This document shows, piece after piece, positions 1 to 6,280 of a stretch of 7,780 bases of DNA (position 1 is the first letter of the stretch; the number at the start of each line of letters is the position of its first letter). The DNA comes from Desulfohalobiaceae bacterium (lineage in GTDB: Bacteria > Desulfobacterota > Desulfovibrionia > Desulfovibrionales > Desulfothermaceae). Under the pieces are notes generated by a model. The model had not been told where the DNA came from and did not search any database. It worked only from the letters and a program-made list of their open reading frames with translations. The stretch covers positions 1-7,780 of the forward strand of contig JAIPER010000166.1 in NCBI GenBank assembly GCA_021737115.1. The letters run 5' to 3'. The translations under genes and the position numbers were made by a program.

Positions 1-138
1 CAGAGCCTAAGAGTCCGGAGGGGGCAGGGATCCCCCATGAGCGAGCCTTAGAAAACCGAGAGCCGGAAGCGTTTAAGCGAAAGAGAGCCCTGTGACCGGT
101 TCGCATTCTTAAATGAAGTTTCATACGAGCCTTTTCCC
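1..138. other. Region upstream of the transporter operon, with a nested inverted repeat
   Basis: No gene can be supported here. A two-tier inverted repeat is visible: CTAAG (7-11) pairs with CTTAG (47-51), and inside it GGGGG (20-24) pairs with CCCCC (32-36) around a 7-nt loop. A short direct repeat AAGCG occurs at 67-71 and 75-79. There is no T-run after the stem, so it is not a standard terminator. It could be a processed intercistronic structure or leader following an upstream gene such as a substrate-binding protein, but this cannot be seen. Frames open from the window edge run to stops at 49-51 and 93-95; neither peptide resembles a family I recognise. Confidence 0.35.
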
Positions 139-1059
139 ATGCTCCAGTACATTATCAAACGCCTCTTGTATACCATCCCGGTTCTGCTGGGCATCTCCCT
201 GCTGCTGTTTTTCATGCTGCGCATGCTCCCCGGAGATCCGGCCCAAGTCCTGGCCGGCCAGATGGCCTCGTCCGAAGAGGTGGAAATGATTCGGCATCAG
301 CTGGGATTGGACCGGCCGGTCGTGGTGCAGTATGCTCATTTTCTGAATCGTCTGGCCCACTTTGATCTGGGTCGGTCCGCCAGGACCCAGAATCCAGTGA
401 TCCAGGAGATCTGGGCCAGGCTGCCCAACACCCTGATCCTGGCCGTTCTGGCCATAAGCCTGGCCTGTCTGCTGGGAATCCCGGCCGGGGTCATCTCCGC
501 GCTTCGGCCCTATTCCTGGCTGGATTACCTCATGACCTCGGCCGCGCTCTTCGGGATATCCATGCCGGTCTTCTGGCTCGGACTGATGTTGGTGCTCATC
601 TTTTCCGTGACCCTGCACTGGCTGCCGGCCGGAGGCACGGGAACCTGGAAACATCTCATCCTGCCGTCCTTCACCCTGGCCATGTTCGTGGTGGCCTTCA
701 TCGCCCGCATGACCCGGTCCACCATGCTGGAAATCCTTTCCCAGGATTACACGACCACGGCCCGTTCCAAGGGGCTGACCGAGACGATGATCACGGTCAA
801 GCACGCTCTCAAGAATGCCATGATACCCATTGTCACTGTTATCGGGCTCCAGTTCGGTATGCTCCTCGGCGGGGCCGTGCTCACGGAAACGGTCTTTGCC
901 TGGCCGGGCCTGGGGCGCTTGATTGTGGATTCTATTCTGGCCAGGGATTATGCAGTCACCCAGGGGGCGATCCTGATCTTCGGTCTGCTCTACGTCATGG
1001 TCAACCTGATCGTCGACCTGCTCTATGCCTTGCTTGATCCCAGGATTCGATATGATTGA
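139..1059 (+). CDS. dppB: ABC transporter permease, DppB/OppB family
   Basis: This is an inner-membrane permease subunit of a peptide/nickel-type ABC importer, one half of the transmembrane channel. The 306-aa length matches DppB-type proteins. The N-terminus (residues 1-30) has the family form: a short basic start, a first membrane helix, then the motif LPGDPA near residues 30-35. Further hydrophobic segments lie near residues 98-120, 130-158, 172-190, 230-250 and 276-299, giving about six helices. The cytoplasmic EAA-type loop that contacts the ATPases is at about 205-228 (TTTARSKGL and following), and the C-terminus LLDPRIRYD is characteristic. ATG 139 is chosen because it gives the family N-terminus; there is no good Shine-Dalgarno sequence in front of it. 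It is the first visible gene of the operon. The symbol marks the family; the substrate could be dipeptides, oligopeptides or nickel. Confidence 0.9.
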   Translation: MLQYIIKRLLYTIPVLLGISLLLFFMLRMLPGDPAQVLAGQMASSEEVEMIRHQLGLDRPVVVQYAHFLNRLAHFDLGRSARTQNPVIQEIWARLPNTLILAVLAISLACLLGIPAGVISALRPYSWLDYLMTSAALFGISMPVFWLGLMLVLIFSVTLHWLPAGGTGTWKHLILPSFTLAMFVVAFIARMTRSTMLEILSQDYTTTARSKGLTETMITVKHALKNAMIPIVTVIGLQFGMLLGGAVLTETVFAWPGLGRLIVDSILARDYAVTQGAILIFGLLYVMVNLIVDLLYALLDPRIRYD

Positions 1060-1104
1060 TTATTCGTGTGTAACTATTTATCAAAATCAGTAAAAAATGA
1101 ACTT

Positions 1105-1155
1105 ATATCCAGTTTGCGACTCCAGAGCTTTACTCTGGAGACGCAAACAGGATAT
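1105..1155 (+). repeat. Large intercistronic hairpin between the two permease genes
   Basis: A 23-nt arm (1105-1127) is the reverse complement of 1133-1155 except for two A-A mismatches (1111/1149 and 1119/1141), with a 5-nt loop CTTTA. The paired blocks are ATATCC/GGATAT, GTTTGCG/CGCAAAC and CTCCAGAG/CTCTGGAG. No T-run follows, so it is not a standard terminator. It ends two bases before the GGAG ribosome binding site of the next gene (1158-1161). Possible roles are mRNA stabilisation or processing of the upstream message, or control of translation of the downstream permease. The surrounding gap (1060-1104) is clearly more AT-rich than the genes. Confidence 0.85.
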
Positions 1156-1157
1156 TC

Positions 1158-1161
1158 GGAG
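1158..1161 (+). promoter_or_regulatory. Ribosome binding site supporting a TTG start
   Basis: GGAG lies 10 nt before TTG 1172. It decides the start of the second permease: an in-frame TGA at 1166-1168 rules out any start further upstream, and the next in-frame ATG (1325) would remove the first membrane helix. Confidence 0.6.
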
Positions 1162-1171
1162 TTGATGAGAA

Positions 1172-2023
1172 TTGTTTGCATCAGACAGCCCTCTCTCATT
1201 GGCCTGGAAAAGGCTGAAACGGAACAAGGCGGCCCTCTTGGGGGGAACGATCATCATCTTTTTCCTTTTGATCGCCCTCCTGGCCCCGGTTATTTATCCG
1301 GAGGATCCATCCAGGCCCGACCTCATGCATTCTCTGGAACTCCCGTCCTGGCAAAACCCATTGGGAACCGATCAACTGGGCCGGTCCATCCTGGGACGGA
1401 TTATCTACGGCTCCCGCCCCTCCCTGCTCATCGCCATCGGGGTCACCCTGTTCGGCTTGAGCATCGGGGTGCCCATTGGACTGATTTCCGGATATTTCGG
1501 GGGGCGGGTGGATTTCGTCATCCAGCGGATAAACGACATCCTGCTCGCCTTTCCCGGATTCTTGCTGGCTCTGGCCCTGGTGGCGGTTCTGGGCGTGGGT
1601 CTGAACAACACCGTGATCTCCATCGGCATCAGCATGGTCCCTTTGTATATCCGCCTGGTTCGCGGCTGCACCCTCTCGGTCAAGGAAAACGTCTTTGTCG
1701 AGGCCGCCCACTCGGTGGGGACCCCGAACCGGGTCATCCTCTATCGCCATATCCTGCCCAACGTCATGGTGCCGATCATCGTGCAGACCAGCCTGGGCAT
1801 GGGCATGGCCATTCTCTTTGCCGCCGGCCTGGGGTTTCTCGGACTGGGGGTGCAGCCTCCCACCCCGGAGTGGGGAACCATGCTCGGCTCCGGCCGGGAC
1901 TACATCTACGCGGCCCCCCACGTGGCCACCTTTCCCGGGATTGCCATTTTCCTGGCTGTGTTCGGGTTCAACCTCATGGGCGACGGACTCAGGGATGCCC
2001 TCGATCCCAGGTTCTCGATCTGA
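1172..2023 (+). CDS. dppC: ABC transporter permease, DppC/OppC family (TTG start)
   Basis: This is the second inner-membrane permease, which pairs with the DppB-like subunit. The 283-aa length is typical of DppC. The N-terminus has the cytoplasmic basic segment typical of OppC/DppC (AWKRLKRNKAALLGG, residues 11-25), followed by helix 1 at about 26-43. The periplasmic motif HPLGTDQLGRD of the family appears as NPLGTDQLGRS at residues 62-72. Other helices lie near 84-106, 125-145, 147-162, 198-225 and 252-268. The EAA loop for ATPase contact is VEAAHSVGTPNRVILYRHIL (176-195), and the C-terminus GDGLRDALDPR is a family hallmark. TTG is the only start that keeps the full family N-terminus. The gene is 112 bp behind dppB, and a large hairpin fills that gap. 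Whether the rare start codon and hairpin lower expression relative to dppB is inference. Confidence 0.9.
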   Translation: MFASDSPLSLAWKRLKRNKAALLGGTIIIFFLLIALLAPVIYPEDPSRPDLMHSLELPSWQNPLGTDQLGRSILGRIIYGSRPSLLIAIGVTLFGLSIGVPIGLISGYFGGRVDFVIQRINDILLAFPGFLLALALVAVLGVGLNNTVISIGISMVPLYIRLVRGCTLSVKENVFVEAAHSVGTPNRVILYRHILPNVMVPIIVQTSLGMGMAILFAAGLGFLGLGVQPPTPEWGTMLGSGRDYIYAAPHVATFPGIAIFLAVFGFNLMGDGLRDALDPRFSI

Positions 2024-2039
2024 TCTCGCCCAGTTTGTC

Positions 2040-2066
2040 GTCAGCTTTGCCTCTGGCAGGCCTGAC
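2040..2066 (+). repeat. Intercistronic hairpin sharing a 19-nt core with 4322-4340
   Basis: This is a 27-nt imperfect inverted repeat starting 17 nt after the dppC stop. Stem GTCAG/CTGAC (2040-2044/2062-2066), one C-C mismatch, two T-G wobbles, then TGCC/GGCA around the loop TCT. Its first 19 bases are identical to the minus strand of 4322-4340, which lies at a similar distance behind the mqnD stop. There is no T-run. It may be a member of a small dispersed palindromic repeat family. Confidence 0.7.
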
Positions 2067-2120
2067 TACGAGGGATGTGCTTGTTGAGCAAGACAACGGA
2101 GACTGAAATTTTGGAGCAAG

Positions 2121-3131
2121 ATGACTTCAATCGATGACGACCGGAAGTGTATGAAACCGCTTTTGACGATCAACAATCTGGTCACGTCCTTTCACAGCCA
2201 GGAGCAGACGGTCAGGGCCGTGGACGGCCTCGATGTCAGCGTCCGCCAGGGGGAGACCCTGGGGCTCGTGGGCGAGAGCGGCTGCGGCAAGAGCGTGACC
2301 GCCCTTTCTGTCCTGCGGTTGCTCAGATGCCCGCCGGCCGAGATCAGGGGGAGCATCGTCTTCAACGGCCGGAATCTTCTGGATCTGAGCCGGGAAGAGA
2401 TGCGCAGGTTGCGGGGCGACGCCCTGTCCATGGTCTTTCAGGAACCCATGACTTCGCTGAACCCGGTCTTGACCATAGACGATCAGCTCACCGAAGGCAT
2501 CCGGCTGCACCGGGGTGCCTCCAGGGCCAAGGCCAGGGAGATGGCCCTGGAGTTTCTGGACATGGTCCGGATACCGGATGCCAGAAACCGGATCCGGGAA
2601 TACCCCCACGCCCTGTCCGGCGGGATGCGGCAGCGGGTGATGATCGCCATGGCCCTGTCCTGCCATCCGGAGCTTTTGTTTGCCGATGAACCGACCACCG
2701 CCCTGGACGTGACCATCCAGGCCCAGATCCTGGAGCTTCTGGCCCAGTTGAAGGATGAACTCGGGACATCCGTGGTCATGATTACCCACGACCTCGGGGT
2801 GATCGCCGAAATGGCCAGCCGGGTGGTGGTCATGTATGCCGGCCGGGTCGTGGAAGAGGCCCCGGTCAGGGATTTGTTCAAGGATCCCCGCCACCCCTAT
2901 ACCAGGGGCCTGCTGGGATCGATTCCCGTGCTCGGCCGCAGGAAATCACAAAAAGACAGGAAATTGCAGGAGATACCCGGTATCGTGCCGGATCTGAAGA
3001 ATCTGCCCTCGGGATGCCGTTTCCATCCGCGCTGTCCACAGAAGATGGATGTTTGTGAAAGACAGGATCCTGCCATGATCAGACTGGGGGAATTTCGAGC
3101 GGTAACCTGCTGGCTGGAAGCTGAGGTTTAG
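2121..3131 (+). CDS. dppD: Peptide-type ABC transporter ATP-binding protein, DppD/OppD family
   Basis: This is one of the two cytoplasmic ATPases that power the importer. Visible motifs are Walker A GESGCGKS (51-58), Q-loop VFQEP (Gln107), ABC signature LSGGMRQ (165-171), Walker B LLFADEP (185-191) and H-loop His223 in ITHDLG. The C-terminal extension has the oligopeptide-transporter form (HPYTRGLL at 258-265) and four cysteines, C299, C305, C312 and C330. Comparable cysteines bind a 4Fe-4S cluster in solved DppD/OppD-type structures. The 336-aa length is normal. Two in-frame starts are possible: ATG 2121 has GGAG 4 nt upstream (2113-2116), while ATG 2151 has GGAAG at 2143-2147 and gives the more usual N-terminus (MKPLLTINNL). 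I list 2121, but 2151 is a real alternative. Confidence 0.92.
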   Translation: MTSIDDDRKCMKPLLTINNLVTSFHSQEQTVRAVDGLDVSVRQGETLGLVGESGCGKSVTALSVLRLLRCPPAEIRGSIVFNGRNLLDLSREEMRRLRGDALSMVFQEPMTSLNPVLTIDDQLTEGIRLHRGASRAKAREMALEFLDMVRIPDARNRIREYPHALSGGMRQRVMIAMALSCHPELLFADEPTTALDVTIQAQILELLAQLKDELGTSVVMITHDLGVIAEMASRVVVMYAGRVVEEAPVRDLFKDPRHPYTRGLLGSIPVLGRRKSQKDRKLQEIPGIVPDLKNLPSGCRFHPRCPQKMDVCERQDPAMIRLGEFRAVTCWLEAEV

Positions 3132-3136
3132 CGCGG

Positions 3137-3181
3137 AATTCGGATAGCGAAATACGAATTTATCTATTGGCTTAGAGCCAA
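3137..3181 (+). repeat. Two inverted repeats in the gap between the ATPase genes
   Basis: AATTCG (3137-3142) is complementary to CGAATT (3155-3160), and directly after it TTGGCT (3167-3172) pairs with AGCCAA (3176-3181) around a 3-nt loop TAG. Neither is followed by a T-run, so they are not standard terminators. Together with the hairpins in the other two gaps they give the operon a stem-loop in every gap. Both stems are short, so function is uncertain. Confidence 0.5.
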
Positions 3182-3208
3182 GTTGAACCGGTAAGGCATC
3201 GGAGAACC

Positions 3209-4174
3209 ATGTCTTTATTGCGCGTCACGGATTTAAAGAAACATTTTCCCCTCAAAAAGGGATTCCTGTCCAGGACCACTTCGCTGGTCAAGGCTGTGGA
3301 CGGGGTCAGCTTTGAGTTGAAGGAAGGGGAAACCCTGGGGCTGGTCGGCGAGAGCGGCTGCGGCAAAACAACCGTCGGACGGTCTATCCTGCATTTGACT
3401 GAGCCTACCTCGGGTGAAATTCTGTTCAACGGTCAAGACATCAGCCGCCTGAACCCGGGGGCCAGGCGTGAACTGCGATCATCCCTGCAGATCATCTTCC
3501 AGGACCCGTTCACGTCGTTAAATCCCAGGATGAATGTCGGGAACATCATCGCCGAGCCGCTCAGGAACCGGAGAAAACTCTCCGGATCACAGAGAAAGGA
3601 ACGGGTGGCCTGGCTTATGCAGAAGGTCGGTCTCAGGCCGGAGCACCTGTCGCGCTACCCCCATGAGTTTTCCGGAGGGCAGCGGCAGCGGATCGGCATC
3701 GCCAGAGCCCTGGCTCTCAACCCGCGGGTGATCGTCTGTGATGAACCGGTTTCGGCCCTGGACGTCTCCATTCAGGCCCAGGTCATCAATCTTCTGATAG
3801 AACTCCAGGAAGAGTTCACGATTTCCTATCTGTTCATCGCCCACGATCTGGGAGTGGTTGAGCACATCAGCGATCGGGTCGCGGTCATGTACCTGGGGCG
3901 CATCGTGGAGCTGGCTTCCTATGAGGAGATCTATGAAAACCCTCAGCATCCCTACACCAGGGCCCTGCTCTCGGCCGCCCCGATACCGGATCCCGACCTG
4001 CGCCGGGACCGGATCCTGCTTCAGGGTGATGTACCAAGTCCGATAGACCCGCCTTCCGGTTGCGGCTTTCGGACCCGTTGTCCTCAGGCCAAGGCCGAAT
4101 GCCGGGAACTCGAGCCCCGGCTGTGCACGGTCCAGGACAGTCACTGGGTGGCCTGCCCGTTTGTCCGGCAGTGA
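3209..4174 (+). CDS. dppF: Peptide-type ABC transporter ATP-binding protein, DppF/OppF family
   Basis: This is the second cytoplasmic ATPase, expected to form a heterodimer with the DppD-like subunit. Visible motifs are Walker A GESGCGKT (47-54), Q-loop IFQDP (Gln98), signature FSGGQRQ (154-160), Walker B VIVCDEP (174-180) and H-loop His212 in AHDLG. The insertion before the A-loop region, HFPLKKGFLSR (12-22), is typical of DppF/OppF and separates it from DppD. The C-terminal extension has HPYTRALL (247-254) and cysteines C285, C291, C298 and C316 in the same spacing as in the partner ATPase. Length is 321 aa, normal for the family. ATG 3209 has GGAG at 3201-3204, 4 nt away. It is the last gene of the operon; the next gene is convergent. 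Confidence 0.92.
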   Translation: MSLLRVTDLKKHFPLKKGFLSRTTSLVKAVDGVSFELKEGETLGLVGESGCGKTTVGRSILHLTEPTSGEILFNGQDISRLNPGARRELRSSLQIIFQDPFTSLNPRMNVGNIIAEPLRNRRKLSGSQRKERVAWLMQKVGLRPEHLSRYPHEFSGGQRQRIGIARALALNPRVIVCDEPVSALDVSIQAQVINLLIELQEEFTISYLFIAHDLGVVEHISDRVAVMYLGRIVELASYEEIYENPQHPYTRALLSAAPIPDPDLRRDRILLQGDVPSPIDPPSGCGFRTRCPQAKAECRELEPRLCTVQDSHWVACPFVRQ

Positions 4175-4312
4175 GGTTGTTTGTTCAAGATCGAAAAGAG
4201 GGTGCCGATCCTAAAAACTGGAGTTTCTCCATTGATCAAACTGGCAAAGACGGACTTCAGCATGATGAGTTAAACTGCAGGCCAATAAATTCTTATATAC
4301 TAATTAATTATA

Positions 4313-4341
4313 TGTCAGCTTTGCCAGAGGCAAAGCTGACA
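4313..4341. terminator. Perfect 13-bp hairpin between the converging operons
   Basis: The arms 4313-4325 and 4329-4341 are perfect reverse complements around a 3-nt loop (AGA on the + strand). The hairpin starts 14 nt after the mqnD stop on the minus strand and 138 nt after the dppF-like stop on the plus strand, so it fits best as a 3' end structure for the mqnD transcript. No clear T-run follows on either strand, so intrinsic termination is not certain; 3' stabilisation or Rho-dependent ends are alternatives. Nineteen bases (minus strand 4340 to 4322) recur at 2040-2058 on the plus strand. The remaining gap (4175-4312) holds only a weak stem, TGGAG/CTCCA at 4219-4231, and a TAATTAATTA palindrome at 4301-4310. 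Confidence 0.65.
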
Positions 4342-4355
4342 GGGAATAATCCGGG

Positions 4356-5159
4356 TCAGAGCAGATCGGCCGCTGTCAGGCCCAGGAGGTTTTCCATGGC
4401 CCGCAGACCGTCATCCCCCAGGTCGCGGCTGAAGCCGGTGACAAAGGTCTGGATGTGTTCCCGGATGGTGGTCTGGTCCATCTCCTGGGCCTTTTCCCGG
4501 ATGAAAGGCCAGGCCTGATCGAGGTGCTTCGCGGAGAAATCCAGGCTCTGCCTGATGCCTTCCTCGGCCAGTGCGGCAAAGTCCTGCCCGAGCTTCCGGC
4601 GGGCAACGATCGCCCCCAGGGGGATGGGCAGGCCGGTTTCTTCCTCCCACCACTGTCCCAGGTCCAGGATTTTGGTGAGTCCGTATTTCGGATAGGTGAA
4701 CCGCCCCTCGTGGATGATCAGGCCGGCCTCGGCCCGGCCGGAGCAAACGGCCTCCATGATCAGGTCGTAGCGCATTTCCAGGATATCCCCGCGGTGGAAG
4801 CCGTTTTTTCGGAGAAGGAGGTTGGCCGTGGTCAGCTCTCCGGGAATAGCCACCCGGGCCAGGCGCAAGCGATCGAGGCTCGTCTTTTCCCGGGCCACGA
4901 GCAGGGGTCCGCAGCCCCGGCCCAGGGCCGCCCCCGCCCTTAATAGCCGGTAGTTCTTTCTGATGTGCGGGCAGGCCGCTACGCTGATTTTGATCAGGTC
5001 GAACTCCTGCCTCAGGGCGGCCTCGTTCAGCTCCTGGATGTCCAGGAGGGCGGTGTTCAGGTCGAATCCCTCGAGACCGATTGTTTTCTTGATCAACCCG
5101 TAGAAGATGTACGTGTCGTTGGGGCAGGGGGAGATACCCAGGTGAAGTGGTTCAGACAT
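4356..5159 (-). CDS. mqnD: 1,4-dihydroxy-6-naphthoate synthase (menaquinone biosynthesis, futalosine pathway)
   Basis: MqnD converts cyclic dehypoxanthine futalosine to 1,4-dihydroxy-6-naphthoate in the futalosine pathway to menaquinone, the quinone used in anaerobic respiration. The N-terminus carries the family motif ISPCPNDTYIF (9-19). LIKISVAACPHI (55-66), GCGPLLVAR (82-90) and AGLIIHEGRFTYPKYGL (145-161) also fit the family. His150 in LIIHEG matches the position proposed as the catalytic base (His145) in the Thermus enzyme. Length 267 aa is normal; the fold is that of periplasmic binding proteins but no signal peptide is present, consistent with a cytosolic enzyme. ATG 5159 gives the family start; its Shine-Dalgarno is poor, and a TTACG/CGTAA stem (5164-5178) sits just upstream. 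It follows the hydrolase gene by 31 bp and is probably co-transcribed. mqnA, mqnB, mqnC and mqnE are not in the window. Confidence 0.92.
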   Translation of the reverse strand: MSEPLHLGISPCPNDTYIFYGLIKKTIGLEGFDLNTALLDIQELNEAALRQEFDLIKISVAACPHIRKNYRLLRAGAALGRGCGPLLVAREKTSLDRLRLARVAIPGELTTANLLLRKNGFHRGDILEMRYDLIMEAVCSGRAEAGLIIHEGRFTYPKYGLTKILDLGQWWEEETGLPIPLGAIVARRKLGQDFAALAEEGIRQSLDFSAKHLDQAWPFIREKAQEMDQTTIREHIQTFVTGFSRDLGDDGLRAMENLLGLTAADLL

Positions 5160-5163
5160 ATAC

Positions 5164-5178
5164 TTACGCTTGTCGTAA
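5164..5178 (-). promoter_or_regulatory. Small stem-loop in front of the mqnD start
   Basis: On the minus strand TTACG (5178-5174), loop ACAAG, CGTAA (5168-5164) forms a 5-bp stem that ends 4 nt before the mqnD ATG. The only purine-rich stretch that could serve as a Shine-Dalgarno lies in or next to this stem. Translation of mqnD may therefore depend on ribosomes coming from the upstream hydrolase gene; the stem is short, so this is tentative. Confidence 0.3.
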
Positions 5179-5190
5179 ATTGAGGTTTTA

Positions 5191-6093
5191 TTATTCGTAA
5201 ATGGAATTACCGGCGATATGCCTGACCATCTGCCGGGTGACCCCGGTCAGGATGTCCCGGGGCAGGAAGTAGTCCGGGCGGGTGTCCATGGTCACTTGAA
5301 CGAGGTGCTCAACCGTTTTCTCCATGTCCTGTTCCCGGGCGTACACCTTCTCCACGAGATGCCTGTAATCGGCGGCCGCCTTGATGGAACGGTCCAGGAA
5401 GTCTGCCGCCTCCTGTCCGGTTATATACCCGTAATGGTCGGCGCAGTAGATGTCGACGTCCAGACCGGCCAGTTTTTTTAGACTCTGCTGGTAGAGGCTG
5501 AAGTTGGAGTTGCCTGAGGGGATGACCTCGTCCTGAAAGGGGATGCCCCCGGCATCCGATGGGAACAGGGCTTTGATCTCCGGGGCATAGGCCGAAACCG
5601 AGCAGGAGGAGTGGCCCGGAGTCTCCATTATATCGAGTTGCAGTCCGCCGAGGTCGATGCGGTCTCCTTCACCTACCGTGAAGCCGGAAAGATCATCCCG
5701 CAGCTCCCAGTCATAGCCCTGAAGCCTGTCTTCCACGTTCATTCTGGCAGCGGTCAGTCGGCTGAAATCGTTGATGGTGGCAATGGCCTTGTCCTTTTTG
5801 AGAATCTCCCAGGCCCGTTGCGACGCATAGATCGTGAGATCTGGATTTTGCCTTTTGAAATAAGGGACGATCCCGATGTGATCGAAATGGGCGTGAAGAA
5901 TGAGGCCTTTCGTGATCTGGCCGGGAGCCAGGTCGAATGATCTCAGCTGCTCCAAAACATCCGGCAGGATGTAGCTGTTGCCGCCGCTTATCAGGATTGA
6001 CTCCCTGCTGCCCCGGAGGAGATAGACATTGGACTCCTGACAGCCCAGGCACCAGATATTGGAATGAATCTGTCCCGGTTGATCGCTTTTCAT
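5191..6093 (-). CDS. Metallo-beta-lactamase-fold metallohydrolase, substrate unknown
   Basis: This is a soluble, probably cytosolic metallohydrolase of the MBL superfamily; no signal peptide is visible. The metal-site residues are all present: HAHFDH (67-72) gives His67, His69, Asp71 and His72; His161 in TPGHSS; Asp180 in FPSDAGG; and His220 in ADHYG. This set is that of a binuclear zinc or iron site as in glyoxalase II-like proteins. The strand before the first motif reads LISGG (34-38) where many members have IDTG, a small difference from the family norm. A C-terminal helical part (about 225-300) follows the core. ATG 6093 has AAGGAG 5 nt upstream. The gene is first in a unit with mqnD, so a role near menaquinone metabolism or quinone-linked detoxification is possible but unproven. 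I cannot name the reaction. Confidence 0.85.
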   Translation of the reverse strand: MKSDQPGQIHSNIWCLGCQESNVYLLRGSRESILISGGNSYILPDVLEQLRSFDLAPGQITKGLILHAHFDHIGIVPYFKRQNPDLTIYASQRAWEILKKDKAIATINDFSRLTAARMNVEDRLQGYDWELRDDLSGFTVGEGDRIDLGGLQLDIMETPGHSSCSVSAYAPEIKALFPSDAGGIPFQDEVIPSGNSNFSLYQQSLKKLAGLDVDIYCADHYGYITGQEAADFLDRSIKAAADYRHLVEKVYAREQDMEKTVEHLVQVTMDTRPDYFLPRDILTGVTRQMVRHIAGNSIYE

Positions 6094-6098
6094 GGGCT

Positions 6099-6104
6099 CT
6101 CCTT
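6099..6104 (-). promoter_or_regulatory. Ribosome binding site of the MBL-fold hydrolase
   Basis: Minus-strand AAGGAG (6104 to 6099) lies 5 nt before ATG 6093 and fixes this start. Confidence 0.75.
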
Positions 6105-6142
6105 AATTTCAGAGCTCTTTCAAGATGTATTTTCGAAAATCA

Positions 6143-6209
6143 GGCAAGAAACACTTGCCCCTTCCGGTAAAAACCGGGTATATCAATAACAGGAATCAAG
6201 GGCAAGTGT
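6143..6209 (-). promoter_or_regulatory. Competing inverted repeats in the probable leader of the hydrolase-mqnD unit
   Basis: ACACTTGCCC (6151-6160) and GGGCAAGTGT (6200-6209) are perfect 10-bp complements enclosing a second stem, CCGGT/ACCGG (6164-6168 and 6173-6177, 4-nt loop). GGCAAG (6143-6148) can instead pair with CTTGCC (6154-6159), which would break the long stem. The arrangement is like an attenuator or riboswitch, where one segment chooses between two partners. Read on the minus strand it lies 50-116 nt upstream of the hydrolase ATG, a normal leader position. Neither stem is followed by a good T-run. It does not match a riboswitch consensus I know. Strand assignment is inferred. Confidence 0.5.
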
Positions 6210-6280
6210 CGGCCCGATCAGCCCGATTTGTTCGCTTGTATCGTAAATTTACTACAAAGGTATTTTTATTCTGCAGACAC

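Noticed and set aside
3..95. Open frame from the left edge, possible 3' end of an upstream gene
   Set aside because: About 30 residues, charged and low in hydrophobics, with no recognisable C-terminal family feature; it also spans the inverted repeat, so coding cannot be supported.
121..804. Long minus-strand frames under the transporter genes and metK (also 1196-1921, 2127-2894, 6901-7683)
   Set aside because: These are antisense shadows typical of GC-rich genes, rich in Gly, His, Asp and Gln with no domain signal.
1165..1167. ATG 1165 as the start of the second permease
   Set aside because: It is out of frame with the permease; in the permease frame a TGA at 1166-1168 blocks upstream starts, leaving TTG 1172.
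1066..2106. 346-aa open frame overlapping the second permease
   Set aside because: It is the +1 shadow of the dppC-like gene: Pro/Gly/Arg/His-rich with no family features, while the other frame gives a clear permease.
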